Assembly (NCBI GenBank): GCA_018062085.1
Contig: JAGOSY010000001.1
Location: forward strand, 62,001-126,000
DNA from: a bacterium
GTDB taxonomy: Bacteria; Cyanobacteriota; Vampirovibrionia; Obscuribacterales; Obscuribacteraceae
Reading direction: 5' to 3'
DNA length: 64,000 nt
Positions within the stretch are counted from its first letter, which is position 1. Every line of letters starts with the position of its first letter. The notes under the pieces are model-generated. The model did not search any database, was not told the origin of the DNA, and saw only the letters and a list, made by a program, of their open reading frames with translations. Shown in pieces: positions 16,327-25,603 of the stretch. The position numbers were made by a program, and so were the translations under genes.

Positions 16327-19300
16327 TACTTTTCTTTCTTCTGCTCGTCGTCTTCTAACTCAGATACAGCTTCTGGCTCGATTGCGGCTTCGGAACTGGC
16401 CTCAGTAGACCCGGCACCATTAGAATTTTCGTCTAGTTGTGCGTCTACTTCTTCACCACTAAGCAAGTCATTGACACCTTGAGCGCCCAGCAAAACTTCT
16501 AGGTCTTCAATACTGATGAAGCCATTTTCGCCATCAGGATTAATACCTTGAGCTTCTTGCACTTGCTTGATGATATTGATCAAATCTTCTGGAGTCATAC
16601 CTTCAGGTAGATTCTCAAAGGTAAGGTTATCAAGATCGTCCACATCTACCGATTGTGGTTGAGCACGGAAGATCTGTTGAATAGACTCGGCTTGAATACT
16701 GCGTAGAAGCTGATTGAACATATTGAAGGCTTCACGTTTGTACTCTTGCAATGGATCTTTTTGACCATAAGCCCGGAGCTGAATGCCTTCGCGCAGCAAA
16801 TCAATGTTGTGCAAATAATCAACCCACTTACTATCGATATTGTGCAGCAATACCTGACGCTCAAATTCGCGCATATCTTCAGTACCAATGTGCTCTTCGC
16901 GTACTTTGTACGCGAGTTCAACATCTTCCCAAAGTCTCTGCCTTAGATCTTCGTAGGCAAGACCCTTAAGTTCTTCTGGTTTCACTTCTGCCAACATTGG
17001 AATATCAACTGCCAGGTTGCGCAGAACTTCAGGAAGTTGCTCGTCATCCCAAAGGTCACTTGATGAATCAGGATCGATTTGAGCTTCGAGAATCAAGTCT
17101 AAGTGCTCGCGTAACATGTCGTGCATGCCCATCTTGAGGTCGGCTTTCTCTAAGATGCGGCGGCGCTCTCTGTAAATAACTTCACGCTGAGTATTGAGCA
17201 CATCGTCGTACTGCAATACGTGCTTTCTGGTATCGAAGTGATGGGCTTCAACTTTCTTCTGGGCATTCTCGATAGACTTGCTGACCATGCCCGATTCAAT
17301 CGGCATATCTTCATCAGCCTTGATCATATCCATCAAGCGCGATATGGCAGCACCGCCAAAAATACGCATTAGTTGATCTTCAAGAGACAAGAAGAAGCGG
17401 GTAGTACCAGGGTCGCCCTGACGGCCAGCCCTGCCTCTCAACTGGTTATCGATTCTTCGCGCTTCATGCCTTTCAGTACCGATAATATGCAAGCCACCAA
17501 CAGCAACAACTTCGTCGTGCTCTTTGTCTGTTTGCTCTTTCATTTTCGGGGTCAATTCTTTGACCTTCTCTTCATAAAGAGCCAGCCTTTCTGGGTCGTT
17601 ATGCAACTCTTCAGTATCAGGAAACTCTTTCAATAGCTTTTCTTTAGCTAGATACTCAGCGTTACCACCAAGCAAAATATCGGTACCACGGCCAGCCATG
17701 TTGGTAGCTACAACAACTGCACCTTTACGGCCAGCTTGAGCAACAATCATCGCTTCTTTAGCGTGCTGCTTAGCGTTCAAGACATGGTGATCAATGCCTT
17801 TGCGAATGGCTGCTACTACTTTAGCGGTGCGCATCATAGAAAAGAGCCGCTCAGCTAGTTCTTCTTCTTTAGGTAACTCAGACTCGGCCTTTTTTACTAG
17901 CTCTTGCAATTTATCTATATCTATTTGGCCGGGGCGCTCAAAGATTTTGCGCAAGCCATCAATAGTCTCTCCACTTAAGTTGCGAGCTTTCATGTGGGTG
18001 TCGATATTTTTGATTTTCCAGATCAAATATTCATTCATTTTCTGGGGCTTACTTAAAAGCTCATCGATTAGTTCTGACTTTTCAATCGAAACTGTACCGA
18101 CTAGAACCGGGCGGCCTAATTGGTGCATATCAACAATTTCTTCTACAACTGCGATGTACTTCATGCGCTCGTTTTTGTAGATGATGTCTGGATAGTCAAT
18201 ACGTTGGTTGCCGCGGTTGGTGGGAATAGCCACCACATCAAGGTTGTAGATCTTGGAGAATTCAGCCGCTTCGGTCATGGCAGTACCAGTCATACCGGCC
18301 AACTTAGGATAGAGCCTGAATAAATTTTGGTAGGTGATAGAAGCGTAAGTCATGGTCTCTTCTTGAATCGGCACACGCTCTTTCGCTTCAATCGCTTGGT
18401 GCAGACCATCGCTCCAGCGGCGGCCTTGCATCATACGTCCAGTGAATTCATCGACGATACAAATTTCGGGTTTGCCTTCTTCGTCTGGATGAATGACATA
18501 CTCAGTGTCGATGCGATAAAGCTCTTTGGCACGCAAAGCTTGCACTAAGTGGTGCGAATAGTTGTGGTGCATATCGAAAAGGTCACCGACATCAAGCATT
18601 TTCTCAGCATTGATGATGCCTTGCTCGGTAAGCAATACGTTGCGTTGCTTCTCATCAACCCAGTAATCGCACTCTTCATCGTCTTTATCTTTGCCACGCT
18701 CAAGCAGCGGGGCCAGTTGCGACATGCGCACATAAAGATCGGTATGAGAATCGCGGGGGAAGCCCGAAATAATTAAGGGCGTTCTAGCTTCGTCAATGAG
18801 GATGTTATCGACTTCGTCGACAATGGCGAAGTAATAAGGACGTTGCACGAGTTCATCGAGTGATTTGCGCATATTGTCGCGCAGATAGTCGAAGCCAAAT
18901 TCGTGGTTAGTACCATAGGTGATATCAGCACGGTAGGCTTGATATTTTTCATGGTCAGGCTGGTGCGAATACACCAAACCCGTACTGAGGCCAAGGAAAT
19001 TGTAGAGGCGGCCCATCCACTCAGAATCTCGGCGAGCCAGGTAATCGTTGACAGTAACAACGTGAACCCCTCGGCCAGCTAGAGCATTGAGATAAGTGGG
19101 CAAGGTAGCAACCAGGGTTTTACCTTCACCGGTGCGCATTTCAGCAATTTTGTTAAAGTGCAGAGCAGCACCACCCATAAACTGCACATCGAAGTGCCGC
19201 ATACCAAGCACACGCTTGCCAGCTTCGCGACAAACGGCAAAAGCTTCAGGCATGATTTCTTCTAGAACACGGGCCAGCACAATGTCTTTCTTTGTGCGCA

Positions 19301-19553
19301 TCTGCCCGGGCATCTTTGGCGTTTCGTCAGGTATTAACTTAACGTCTTCAACGTCTTTAAGAGCGTTGGCGATTTTGTCCTTAAACTCAGCGGTTTTGCC
19401 TTGCAGTTCTTCATCAGTCAGCTTCTGCATCGCTTCGTCAAACGAATTGGCCTTATCGACATAAGGCTGGAGATGCTGTACACGCTTTTCGTTGGTATCT
19501 CCGAACAATTGCTTGAGAAAACCTTTTGCCTTCTCTTCCAGAACGTCCAACAT
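16326..19553 (-). CDS. secA: Preprotein translocase ATPase SecA, with insert and acidic tail
   Basis: The motor of Sec protein export. All core elements are present: Walker A in MRTGEGKTLVAT (about 139-150), DEVDNILIDEARTPLIISG near 246, the cross-linking domain, GTVSIEKSEL near 487, NMAGRGTDI and RRIDNQLRGRAGRQGDPG. At 1075 residues it is about 170-235 longer than B. subtilis or E. coli SecA. Two causes are visible. One is an insert of about 85 residues (roughly 501-585) between SIEKSELIDELL and GIDHHVLNAKQH in the second nucleotide-binding domain. The other is a long acidic C-terminal tail ending EDDEQKKEK, without the usual zinc-binding CxCx8CH/C motif. It leads the run secA-tsaB-rimI. Confidence 0.97.
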   Translation of the reverse strand: MLDVLEEKAKGFLKQLFGDTNEKRVQHLQPYVDKANSFDEAMQKLTDEELQGKTAEFKDKIANALKDVEDVKLIPDETPKMPGQMRTKKDIVLARVLEEIMPEAFAVCREAGKRVLGMRHFDVQFMGGAALHFNKIAEMRTGEGKTLVATLPTYLNALAGRGVHVVTVNDYLARRDSEWMGRLYNFLGLSTGLVYSHQPDHEKYQAYRADITYGTNHEFGFDYLRDNMRKSLDELVQRPYYFAIVDEVDNILIDEARTPLIISGFPRDSHTDLYVRMSQLAPLLERGKDKDDEECDYWVDEKQRNVLLTEQGIINAEKMLDVGDLFDMHHNYSHHLVQALRAKELYRIDTEYVIHPDEEGKPEICIVDEFTGRMMQGRRWSDGLHQAIEAKERVPIQEETMTYASITYQNLFRLYPKLAGMTGTAMTEAAEFSKIYNLDVVAIPTNRGNQRIDYPDIIYKNERMKYIAVVEEIVDMHQLGRPVLVGTVSIEKSELIDELLSKPQKMNEYLIWKIKNIDTHMKARNLSGETIDGLRKIFERPGQIDIDKLQELVKKAESELPKEEELAERLFSMMRTAKVVAAIRKGIDHHVLNAKQHAKEAMIVAQAGRKGAVVVATNMAGRGTDILLGGNAEYLAKEKLLKEFPDTEELHNDPERLALYEEKVKELTPKMKEQTDKEHDEVVAVGGLHIIGTERHEARRIDNQLRGRAGRQGDPGTTRFFLSLEDQLMRIFGGAAISRLMDMIKADEDMPIESGMVSKSIENAQKKVEAHHFDTRKHVLQYDDVLNTQREVIYRERRRILEKADLKMGMHDMLREHLDLILEAQIDPDSSSDLWDDEQLPEVLRNLAVDIPMLAEVKPEELKGLAYEDLRQRLWEDVELAYKVREEHIGTEDMREFERQVLLHNIDSKWVDYLHNIDLLREGIQLRAYGQKDPLQEYKREAFNMFNQLLRSIQAESIQQIFRAQPQSVDVDDLDNLTFENLPEGMTPEDLINIIKQVQEAQGINPDGENGFISIEDLEVLLGAQGVNDLLSGEEVDAQLDENSNGAGSTEASSEAAIEPEAVSELEDDEQKKEK

Positions 19554-19763
19554 CAGCTAAATCTCCCACCAATAGAATGCATCACGGCGTATCTTACCGC
19601 GCAAACAGTTGCGGCGCCGTCAGTACCACGGCTATTTTAACATCTTGCAGTATCCCTATTGGGATGCTCAGAGACCGCCACGCCTGCTATCATTGGCTCG
19701 TCAAGGGCGCCAAGCGGCACCGAGGCTAGATATGAACAAAACTGAATATCATGGACAACAACA

Positions 19764-20855
19764 ATGAACGAGCCGAAGCCAAGCACAGATACAAAAGAGC
19801 AAGACCCGAGCCTACAAAAGAAAGCGCTCTCAGGCCTTTCTCTAGATGAATTGACTACATTTGTCAAAGAGCAGGGGCTGCCAGCCTTCAGAGCTAAACA
19901 AATTCACACCTGGATTTATGTCAAATATGCAAACTCTTTTGAAGAGATGACAGATCTCTCAGTTGAGTTGCGAGAAAAGCTTAATCAAGTGGCCCAAGTG
20001 CCCCTGCTTAAAATTGCCCACCTCGAAGTAAGTAGAGACGGCACCCGCAAATATCTCTTTGAGCTACCAGATGGCAAATTAGTCGAATCAGTACTAATGA
20101 CTTTTCAAGACCGCCCCAGCCTATCAGCCTGTGTCTCGTCACAAGTTGGTTGTGCTGTCGGTTGTACTTTCTGCGCCACTGGCTATTTGGGCTTCAAGCG
20201 CAATTTGACCAGCCAAGAAATTGTTGACCAGGCCATGTCAATTCAGCGTGAATCAGGCCAACGCATAGCTAACATCGTGTACATGGGCCAAGGCGAGCCC
20301 CTACTCAACACTGAAGAAGTAATTGCATCTATACATGTTGTGAATCAATCAGTAGGCATTGGTGCTCGCCACATCACTGTTTCTACTTCTGGTGTGGTGC
20401 CCGGGATCAAACGCCTAGCAGAAGAGAATCTGCCCGTGACACTGGCACTCTCACTGCATGCACCTGATGCTTACACCCGCGAAGAAATTGTACCGATCAC
20501 GAAGAAATGGCCTATCAACGAAGTGATGGCCGCAGTGCGCGACTACTACAAAACAACAAAACGACGCGTGACCATCGAGTATGTATTGCTTGAAGGAGTG
20601 AACGACTCACTGGAACAGGCCATTCAGCTAGCCGAACTAGTGAAAGATCTGCACTGCAATATCAATTTAATTCCCTTCAACCCCACCAAAAACAACGAAG
20701 GCGAAATCATGTACGGTCGCCCCGAACTGCAGGTACAGCACCGCTTTGCTAACGCCGCAGGGCGCACCGGTAAAACTGTCACTATTCGCCTTGAGCGCGG
20801 TACAGACATTGACGCGGCCTGCGGACAGCTGGCTAACAAGTTTGTGCAAAGCTGA
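19764..20855 (+). CDS. rlmN: 23S rRNA/tRNA adenine-C2 methyltransferase, radical SAM
   Basis: RlmN methylates A2503 of 23S rRNA and A37 of some tRNAs. The 363-residue protein has the radical-SAM cluster motif CAVGCTFCATG (CxxxCxxC, about 130-137), the preceding SACVSSQVGC, the SAM-binding MGQGEPLLN and STSGVVPGI segments, and the conserved C-terminal Cys in IDAACGQLA that forms the methyl-carrying thiyl intermediate. It starts at an ATG 211 bases from the divergent secA. A stem-loop (AGTATCCC/GGGATGCT, 19649-19668) lies in the shared upstream region. Confidence 0.96.
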   Translation: MNEPKPSTDTKEQDPSLQKKALSGLSLDELTTFVKEQGLPAFRAKQIHTWIYVKYANSFEEMTDLSVELREKLNQVAQVPLLKIAHLEVSRDGTRKYLFELPDGKLVESVLMTFQDRPSLSACVSSQVGCAVGCTFCATGYLGFKRNLTSQEIVDQAMSIQRESGQRIANIVYMGQGEPLLNTEEVIASIHVVNQSVGIGARHITVSTSGVVPGIKRLAEENLPVTLALSLHAPDAYTREEIVPITKKWPINEVMAAVRDYYKTTKRRVTIEYVLLEGVNDSLEQAIQLAELVKDLHCNINLIPFNPTKNNEGEIMYGRPELQVQHRFANAAGRTGKTVTIRLERGTDIDAACGQLANKFVQS

Positions 20856-20865
20856 CCAGGCCAAG

Positions 20866-20903
20866 TTCATAGTCACTAAGTCCATAGTCACTAAGTTCAT
20901 AGA
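20866..20903 (+). repeat. 15-bp tandem repeat, about 2.5 copies
   Basis: Two adjacent copies differing at one base, TTCATAGTCACTAAG and TCCATAGTCACTAAG, are followed by a partial third copy. They lie just after the rlmN stop. No function is apparent, and slippage during replication would explain them. Confidence 0.7.
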
Positions 20904-20934
20904 CACCCACCTCAGTGCCCAATGAAGCGGTTAA

Positions 20935-20976
20935 GAGAAAAAATATTCCACGGCGCCAAAGAGCATCGTGGAATAT
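20935..20976 (-). terminator. Rho-independent terminator of the 53-residue gene
   Basis: A perfect 10-bp inverted repeat, ATATTCCACG (20943-20952) and CGTGGAATAT (20967-20976), with a 14-base loop. On the minus strand it runs directly into TTTTTTCTC. It lies about 45 bases after the stop of the small minus-strand gene. Confidence 0.75.
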
Positions 20977-21020
20977 AAAGTAACCTGCTTTACTGTCGTT
21001 CTAGAAGCTATCTATTAGAA

Positions 21021-21182
21021 CTATCTATTAGACGACGCGCTAATAATAGCATTTTGCGTAACAATCTCTTCTGGTTGCGGGCCTTTAGGGCCACCAGCAT
21101 TGGCTGCATTAGCAAGGCCAACTATTGTTATAAACAAAGCCAAAGCCACTAAGCTTAACAACTGTCTCTTCTTTTCGCTCAT
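21021..21182 (-). CDS. Small secreted protein, 53 residues
   Basis: A short frame below usual gene-calling cut-offs. ATG at 21182 has GGGGAGAAAA directly upstream as ribosome site. The product starts MSEKKRQLLSLVALALFITI, a textbook basic n-region and hydrophobic core, with a likely signal-peptidase site after GLANA or NAANA. The mature part is only about 28 residues (GGPKGPQPEEIVTQNAII...). An intrinsic terminator follows about 45 bases after the stop. Ribosome site, signal peptide and terminator together make it convincing; no family is recognised. Confidence 0.72.
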   Translation of the reverse strand: MSEKKRQLLSLVALALFITIVGLANAANAGGPKGPQPEEIVTQNAIISASSNR

Positions 21183-21314
21183 TTTTCTCCCCGCCAAACT
21201 AACAAAATACTAGCAGAGAAGATCTCAGATCTGAGCCACTGACAACGCCAGAACAAATTTGCTTTCTTCAATTTTTACAAACATGCTCAATAACCTCTGC
21301 AGAAGCAGAATAAC

Positions 21315-22460
21315 TTAAGCTCTTCTTAGCAAGATAGCCGAAAGAGAACCCAAAACAGTGAGCATCATTAACGGCAGATAAGCAGCGAGGGTTCCATCTA
21401 TACGGCCGTTGACTGCCAAGGCCATAGTTATCTCTTGCAAAAGAAAGAAAGTGACAATCAAGAAACCGCCATAGATTAAGGAGAAATCTGCCCCTTTACG
21501 CTTGCGGAAGAACACCATAGGAGCAGCTGCAATAACCAAGAAAAAGCAGCTCAGCGGATAGGCAAAACGGCGATGATATTGCAGAGCAAGAAATGGTGGC
21601 ACTGCTACCGATGCTCGTTGCAAAAGCTTTATGTTCCCGAGCAATTCGCCACTGGTCTTATCCAAAGTGGTTTTAAAATTCAATCCAATAGTTTTATCTG
21701 ATTGCACCACAAAGGGCAATTGCATTGACTGAAACTGCATTTGAACCCCACTTCCAGAAGAAAGCGAGAGAGGCTGAGTGCTATCAAACAGCTCAAAAAT
21801 CTTACCGTCATGAAGCGTCCATGAACAGTCAAGCCACTGGGCAGAGCCGGCATAAACAAGCTTAACACCGTTCTTGTTGGTCAAGTCAAAACAAACCAAG
21901 GTAGAGACTTTCTTACCTTGATCATCGGCCACAACTTGCTCTTTACCCAGTTCAATAATCTTAGAAGTATTAATCACTCTGCCGTCATCAGACTTTTCTT
22001 CCAGCCTCAACTCCGAACGCTCAGGAAAGGGCCGTTGGGCTTTATTGGCAGCAATGATAAACAAGCGGCGAGCAAGGTCTCGACACTGCGGTGCTGCATA
22101 TTCAGAAATGAGAAAAGCTGCTGAAGAGCTAAGAAAACCCATAACAAGAAAAGGAGCAAGCACCCGCGGAAGAGGAACGCCTAGCAATTGCAAAGCCATT
22201 ACTTCGCAATCACGACTGGAGCGAATCAAAACAAGCATCACAGCCATGACGACGCCGGATGGTAGGCAATAGACCAAACCAGTAGGCAACTGCAAAACCA
22301 TAATTGTCAAAACCGTCTGCAGTGACAAACCAGATGCTGTCGTCATATCAAGCACATTTTTAAACTCAGTAGTGCCGTAAAAAATACCAATAATGGCAAA
22401 AGTACCAACCGCTAGCACCTGCAGAGTCTCGAGCATGATATAACGATCGTAGAGCTTCAT
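21315..22460 (-). CDS. LptF/LptG-family permease
   Basis: A 381-residue membrane protein of the YjgP/YjgQ family, the inner-membrane part of the LptBFG lipopolysaccharide exporter. Three hydrophobic helices at the N-terminus (LQVLAVGTFAIIGIF onward, with the conserved LPSGVVMAVMLVL and amphipathic SSRDCEVMALQLLG) are followed by a periplasmic beta-jellyroll region of about 150 residues and three C-terminal helices (YPLSCFFLVIAAAPM onward). Only one such gene is visible; a second, or a homodimer, would be needed with LptB. It follows lnt by 12 bases, so the pair forms an outer-membrane lipid and lipoprotein unit. Confidence 0.88.
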   Translation of the reverse strand: MKLYDRYIMLETLQVLAVGTFAIIGIFYGTTEFKNVLDMTTASGLSLQTVLTIMVLQLPTGLVYCLPSGVVMAVMLVLIRSSRDCEVMALQLLGVPLPRVLAPFLVMGFLSSSAAFLISEYAAPQCRDLARRLFIIAANKAQRPFPERSELRLEEKSDDGRVINTSKIIELGKEQVVADDQGKKVSTLVCFDLTNKNGVKLVYAGSAQWLDCSWTLHDGKIFELFDSTQPLSLSSGSGVQMQFQSMQLPFVVQSDKTIGLNFKTTLDKTSGELLGNIKLLQRASVAVPPFLALQYHRRFAYPLSCFFLVIAAAPMVFFRKRKGADFSLIYGGFLIVTFFLLQEITMALAVNGRIDGTLAAYLPLMMLTVLGSLSAILLRRA

Positions 22461-22472
22461 TTTGGTTTGGCC

Positions 22473-24119
22473 TCAAAAGCACCAGCGTGTATACATCGTT
22501 ATATCTTGCTCGATGGGCAGCTCAGCGCTGATAACAGCAGGTTCTTCTCTACCAGCCTGGCTGAGAATATGACCGCTTGAATCGATAATTGTGGACGGCC
22601 CCAAAGCGGTAGCAAAGACAAAAGAGCGGTGATTCTCCGCCGCTCGCATAACGCAAAATGACACCATCTGATCACTCAATATTGAGAGGCGAAACCAACT
22701 ATTGTCGCTTGAATCGGTTAAGACTTCACCGCCAGCTCTAACACCAGCAGAACAAATCTGTGGAGAGAGATTCTCAAAACAAATAACAGGAGTTACCCTT
22801 ACCTTACCAAGATCAAAAACGACTGGTGTCTCCCCTGAACTGACATCGTTGTACTCTTTACTTAAGCCGTAGAGCAAACTCCCAAGTGGCGTCCTTCGAA
22901 TCCAATCAGGCGTATACTCACCCACCGGCACAAGATAACGCTTGTGATAAATCTCAGGTAAAACTTTGCCGTCCTGGGTAAAGGCACAAACAGAATTGAA
23001 AAGTCGCGCCTGTACGTCTTTATCAAAGATTCCCACCACCCAAGCTTGCTTGTTCCTGGCAGCAATTTGCGAAACCATGTTTAGGCAAGCAGCATTGGTT
23101 CTGAAATTTAGAGCTATAGACCATTCGGGCCAAACACAAACAGAATTAGCTGGACTCTTTGCACACAACTCAAAATATTTTTTGAGCAAATCAGCCACTC
23201 CGACCTGATGCGATTTAACAGAACGTCCCGCCTGCACAGCTGAAAATATGAGTTTTTTCTTCTCAGTAATTCTCTCGCGTTCTAAGCGAGAGTATCCAAA
23301 CCACAAAAGCATCAACGAAACTAAAACAGTCAAAGACGTATGGGCAAAAACCTTTCGTCGATTGGCAAAAGCAATTGCAGCAAACCGCTCTCGGCCCCAG
23401 GCATTAGAGGCCAGCAGTGCAGCAATATTAGCGTTTACCAACACAATCCAAGCACTAATGCCAACTCCACCGATAAGAGAAGCACTCTGCAGCACGACCA
23501 ATTGCTTGTATTGACTATAGTGCAATGACGACCAGGGAAAACCCAGTAATTGAGTGGTGTTGCACATACGATCTATGAGAACCCAAGCCAGCGGAAGCAC
23601 CACAAATGTGGGCCAATGCCATTTTTTCTCAAGCCTAACTGGCAACCAGCCACTAACAAGAGGTAGGGCTTTGATGATACAAGGAAAAATCGAGACATAC
23701 GCGCCCTGCCAGGCCGCCAGCATAAGCCAGATGGCAACAGCAACAAACTGCGGACAGAAGTCAAACGTGCCTTCGCAATAGACAGAACGAAGTGTAAGGA
23801 GCCAACTCAAATAAACCAGGTTATAACCCAGACCGAAGCAAAAGCCACGAACACCGGCCAGCCAGGGGCTACGGGCAGCAAAAGAGAGCAGTAGAAGACT
23901 CGTCGGCAAAAACCAAGGCAAATACCACTGCTCTATACCAGGAGCAGCTAAACCAAGCACAGCTCCACAAATGGCCGCAAGAAGGCGAAAGTACCATTCA
24001 GAGCGACCCGAGTACGGCACAGTGGAAAGAGGAGAAGCCTCATCTCGTTTATGAACAGAGATTAAACCAGACACTAAACTTCGCAAAAGCAAGGAATTCA
24101 ACAACACATTAGCGCACAT
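22473..24119 (-). CDS. lnt: Apolipoprotein N-acyltransferase
   Basis: Lnt adds the third acyl chain to the N-terminal Cys of lipoproteins in the inner membrane. The N-terminal half has several transmembrane helices, and the C-terminal half is a nitrilase-fold domain facing the periplasm. The catalytic triad can be placed: Glu in VWPEWSIAL, Lys in YHKRYLVPVGEY and Cys in VICFENLSPQIC. It is 548 residues, slightly longer than E. coli Lnt (512), with extra residues at the N-terminus, so a start further in is possible. Its presence implies a double-membrane envelope with triacylated lipoproteins. Confidence 0.93.
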   Translation of the reverse strand: MCANVLLNSLLLRSLVSGLISVHKRDEASPLSTVPYSGRSEWYFRLLAAICGAVLGLAAPGIEQWYLPWFLPTSLLLLSFAARSPWLAGVRGFCFGLGYNLVYLSWLLTLRSVYCEGTFDFCPQFVAVAIWLMLAAWQGAYVSIFPCIIKALPLVSGWLPVRLEKKWHWPTFVVLPLAWVLIDRMCNTTQLLGFPWSSLHYSQYKQLVVLQSASLIGGVGISAWIVLVNANIAALLASNAWGRERFAAIAFANRRKVFAHTSLTVLVSLMLLWFGYSRLERERITEKKKLIFSAVQAGRSVKSHQVGVADLLKKYFELCAKSPANSVCVWPEWSIALNFRTNAACLNMVSQIAARNKQAWVVGIFDKDVQARLFNSVCAFTQDGKVLPEIYHKRYLVPVGEYTPDWIRRTPLGSLLYGLSKEYNDVSSGETPVVFDLGKVRVTPVICFENLSPQICSAGVRAGGEVLTDSSDNSWFRLSILSDQMVSFCVMRAAENHRSFVFATALGPSTIIDSSGHILSQAGREEPAVISAELPIEQDITMYTRWCF

Positions 24120-24298
24120 AGAGTGCTAAATACCAGTAGTCAGGAGTCATTGAAGCATCAAAGATTTTCATATTGGCCAGAACGCTAAAAATGTACACAT
24201 GACAATTGTGGCTTCAATCGATAGACTGACCCAATAATAAAGAAGCGGCTTAACGTCAATTCAGGTAGCCTTTCTAAACAAATAGCCCAAGTGAAAGA

Positions 24299-25603
24299 AT
24301 GAACCCAGAAGTCAAATTTCTTACAGATGCTATGGCCGTGATCTGTTTTTTGATCACGCTCTCTTACTATCTTTTGCTCTTGTATAAGCCAAAGAGACGC
24401 AAGGCCGACCGTTCATTTACTAGCCTCACAGTGATTGTTCCAGCCCACAACGAACAGCGCTACATAGAAGCCTGCCTGCAATCTGTAATTAAGGCTGAAT
24501 TTAAAGGCGAAAAAGAAATCATAGTTGTCGACGACGGCAGCACTGACGCCACCGCCGAAATTGTCTCGCGCATAAAGGCAGTAACCCTTATCAGGCAACC
24601 GCACCGGGGCAAAGCAGCCACCATGAATATGGCCATTGCTAGAGCCAAGGGCGAGCTTGTTGCCATTATTGATGGTGACACCGAAATAGATGCTAATACT
24701 TTAGAAGAAATGCGCAAGGACCTAGAACAAGAAAAAACAGCAGGCACCACCTGCCCTGTGGGAGTGAAAAACCGCAACGCCGGCCTGCTCATGTGGCTGC
24801 ACGTAGAAGCGCTCTATGCCTCACTTCTGCGCTCAATTATGACTAAAGTAAATGCTAACATTGTCAACTCAGGTCAATGCGGAATGTTCCGCAAAGAAGA
24901 GCTGGTCAAGTGCGGTGGCTTTTCCACACTGGGTCTTTCCGAAGATATGGACATAGCAATTCGCCTTGTCAGAGCAGGTTATCACCTTGCACTCAGCGAA
25001 GGCACAATGGCTCACACCAACATGCCTGACAATTTCGCCTGGTTCTGGCAGCAGAGGCTTCGCTGGTTTCGCGGCAACATAAACATTGTTATGCGTCATA
25101 CCCGCCTGAACACTGGAATCATAGATCTCTACAGCATGCCCCTTGTAATATATGGGTACATTCAGTCTTTAGTTATGGGTGGCTTTACGCTCTACAAAAT
25201 CATTGACGGATATTGTGCTCAAGTGCAAGCCTCCGGTCAGTTTTTGAACTGGCCCATTGTCGCCTTTCTTATCGATTGGGTATCAGCAGTTGGTATAGTC
25301 AAATGGACCTTTAGACTTATGACCGGAGCAGCTCCATTTACCCCTGTCGACTTTATTGGTGCCATCGGCTCACTTTTGACCTATCCGCTCATTGTCATAG
25401 CCATTATCAAATTTGATAAGAAATTCGACATTAACCACATCATCCCCATACTGTTCATGGCCCCGCTCTGGTGGCTATGCATGATCGTTCAAGTAATTTG
25501 CATACCGGAGTTATTTAACAAGAAGCAATATAACATCTGGACAAAACCATCAGTTAACCAACCTCTTCCGGCTCCCAGCAAGGCGGCTGTAGGAGTTGAA
25601 TGA
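24299..25603 (+). CDS. Processive family-2 membrane glycosyltransferase
   Basis: A 434-residue glycosyltransferase like NodC, PgaC/IcaA or cellulose synthase catalytic subunits. One N-terminal helix (AVICFLITLSYYLLLLY) precedes the GT-A domain with VPAHNE, VVDDGSTD, IDGDTEI (DxD), GLSEDMDIAIRL (catalytic Asp) and QQRLRWFRG (QxxRW), followed by three or more C-terminal helices. The QxxRW motif marks chain-extending enzymes that also export the polymer. There is no PilZ domain, so c-di-GMP control is not seen. It overlaps the next gene by 4 bases (ATGA). The polymer could be poly-GlcNAc-like, but the sequence does not decide this. Confidence 0.88.
   Translation: MNPEVKFLTDAMAVICFLITLSYYLLLLYKPKRRKADRSFTSLTVIVPAHNEQRYIEACLQSVIKAEFKGEKEIIVVDDGSTDATAEIVSRIKAVTLIRQPHRGKAATMNMAIARAKGELVAIIDGDTEIDANTLEEMRKDLEQEKTAGTTCPVGVKNRNAGLLMWLHVEALYASLLRSIMTKVNANIVNSGQCGMFRKEELVKCGGFSTLGLSEDMDIAIRLVRAGYHLALSEGTMAHTNMPDNFAWFWQQRLRWFRGNINIVMRHTRLNTGIIDLYSMPLVIYGYIQSLVMGGFTLYKIIDGYCAQVQASGQFLNWPIVAFLIDWVSAVGIVKWTFRLMTGAAPFTPVDFIGAIGSLLTYPLIVIAIIKFDKKFDINHIIPILFMAPLWWLCMIVQVICIPELFNKKQYNIWTKPSVNQPLPAPSKAAVGVE

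Noticed and set aside
20866-20903. CRISPR-like array
   Set aside because: Only 2.5 direct copies of 15 bases without spacers; simple tandem duplication.
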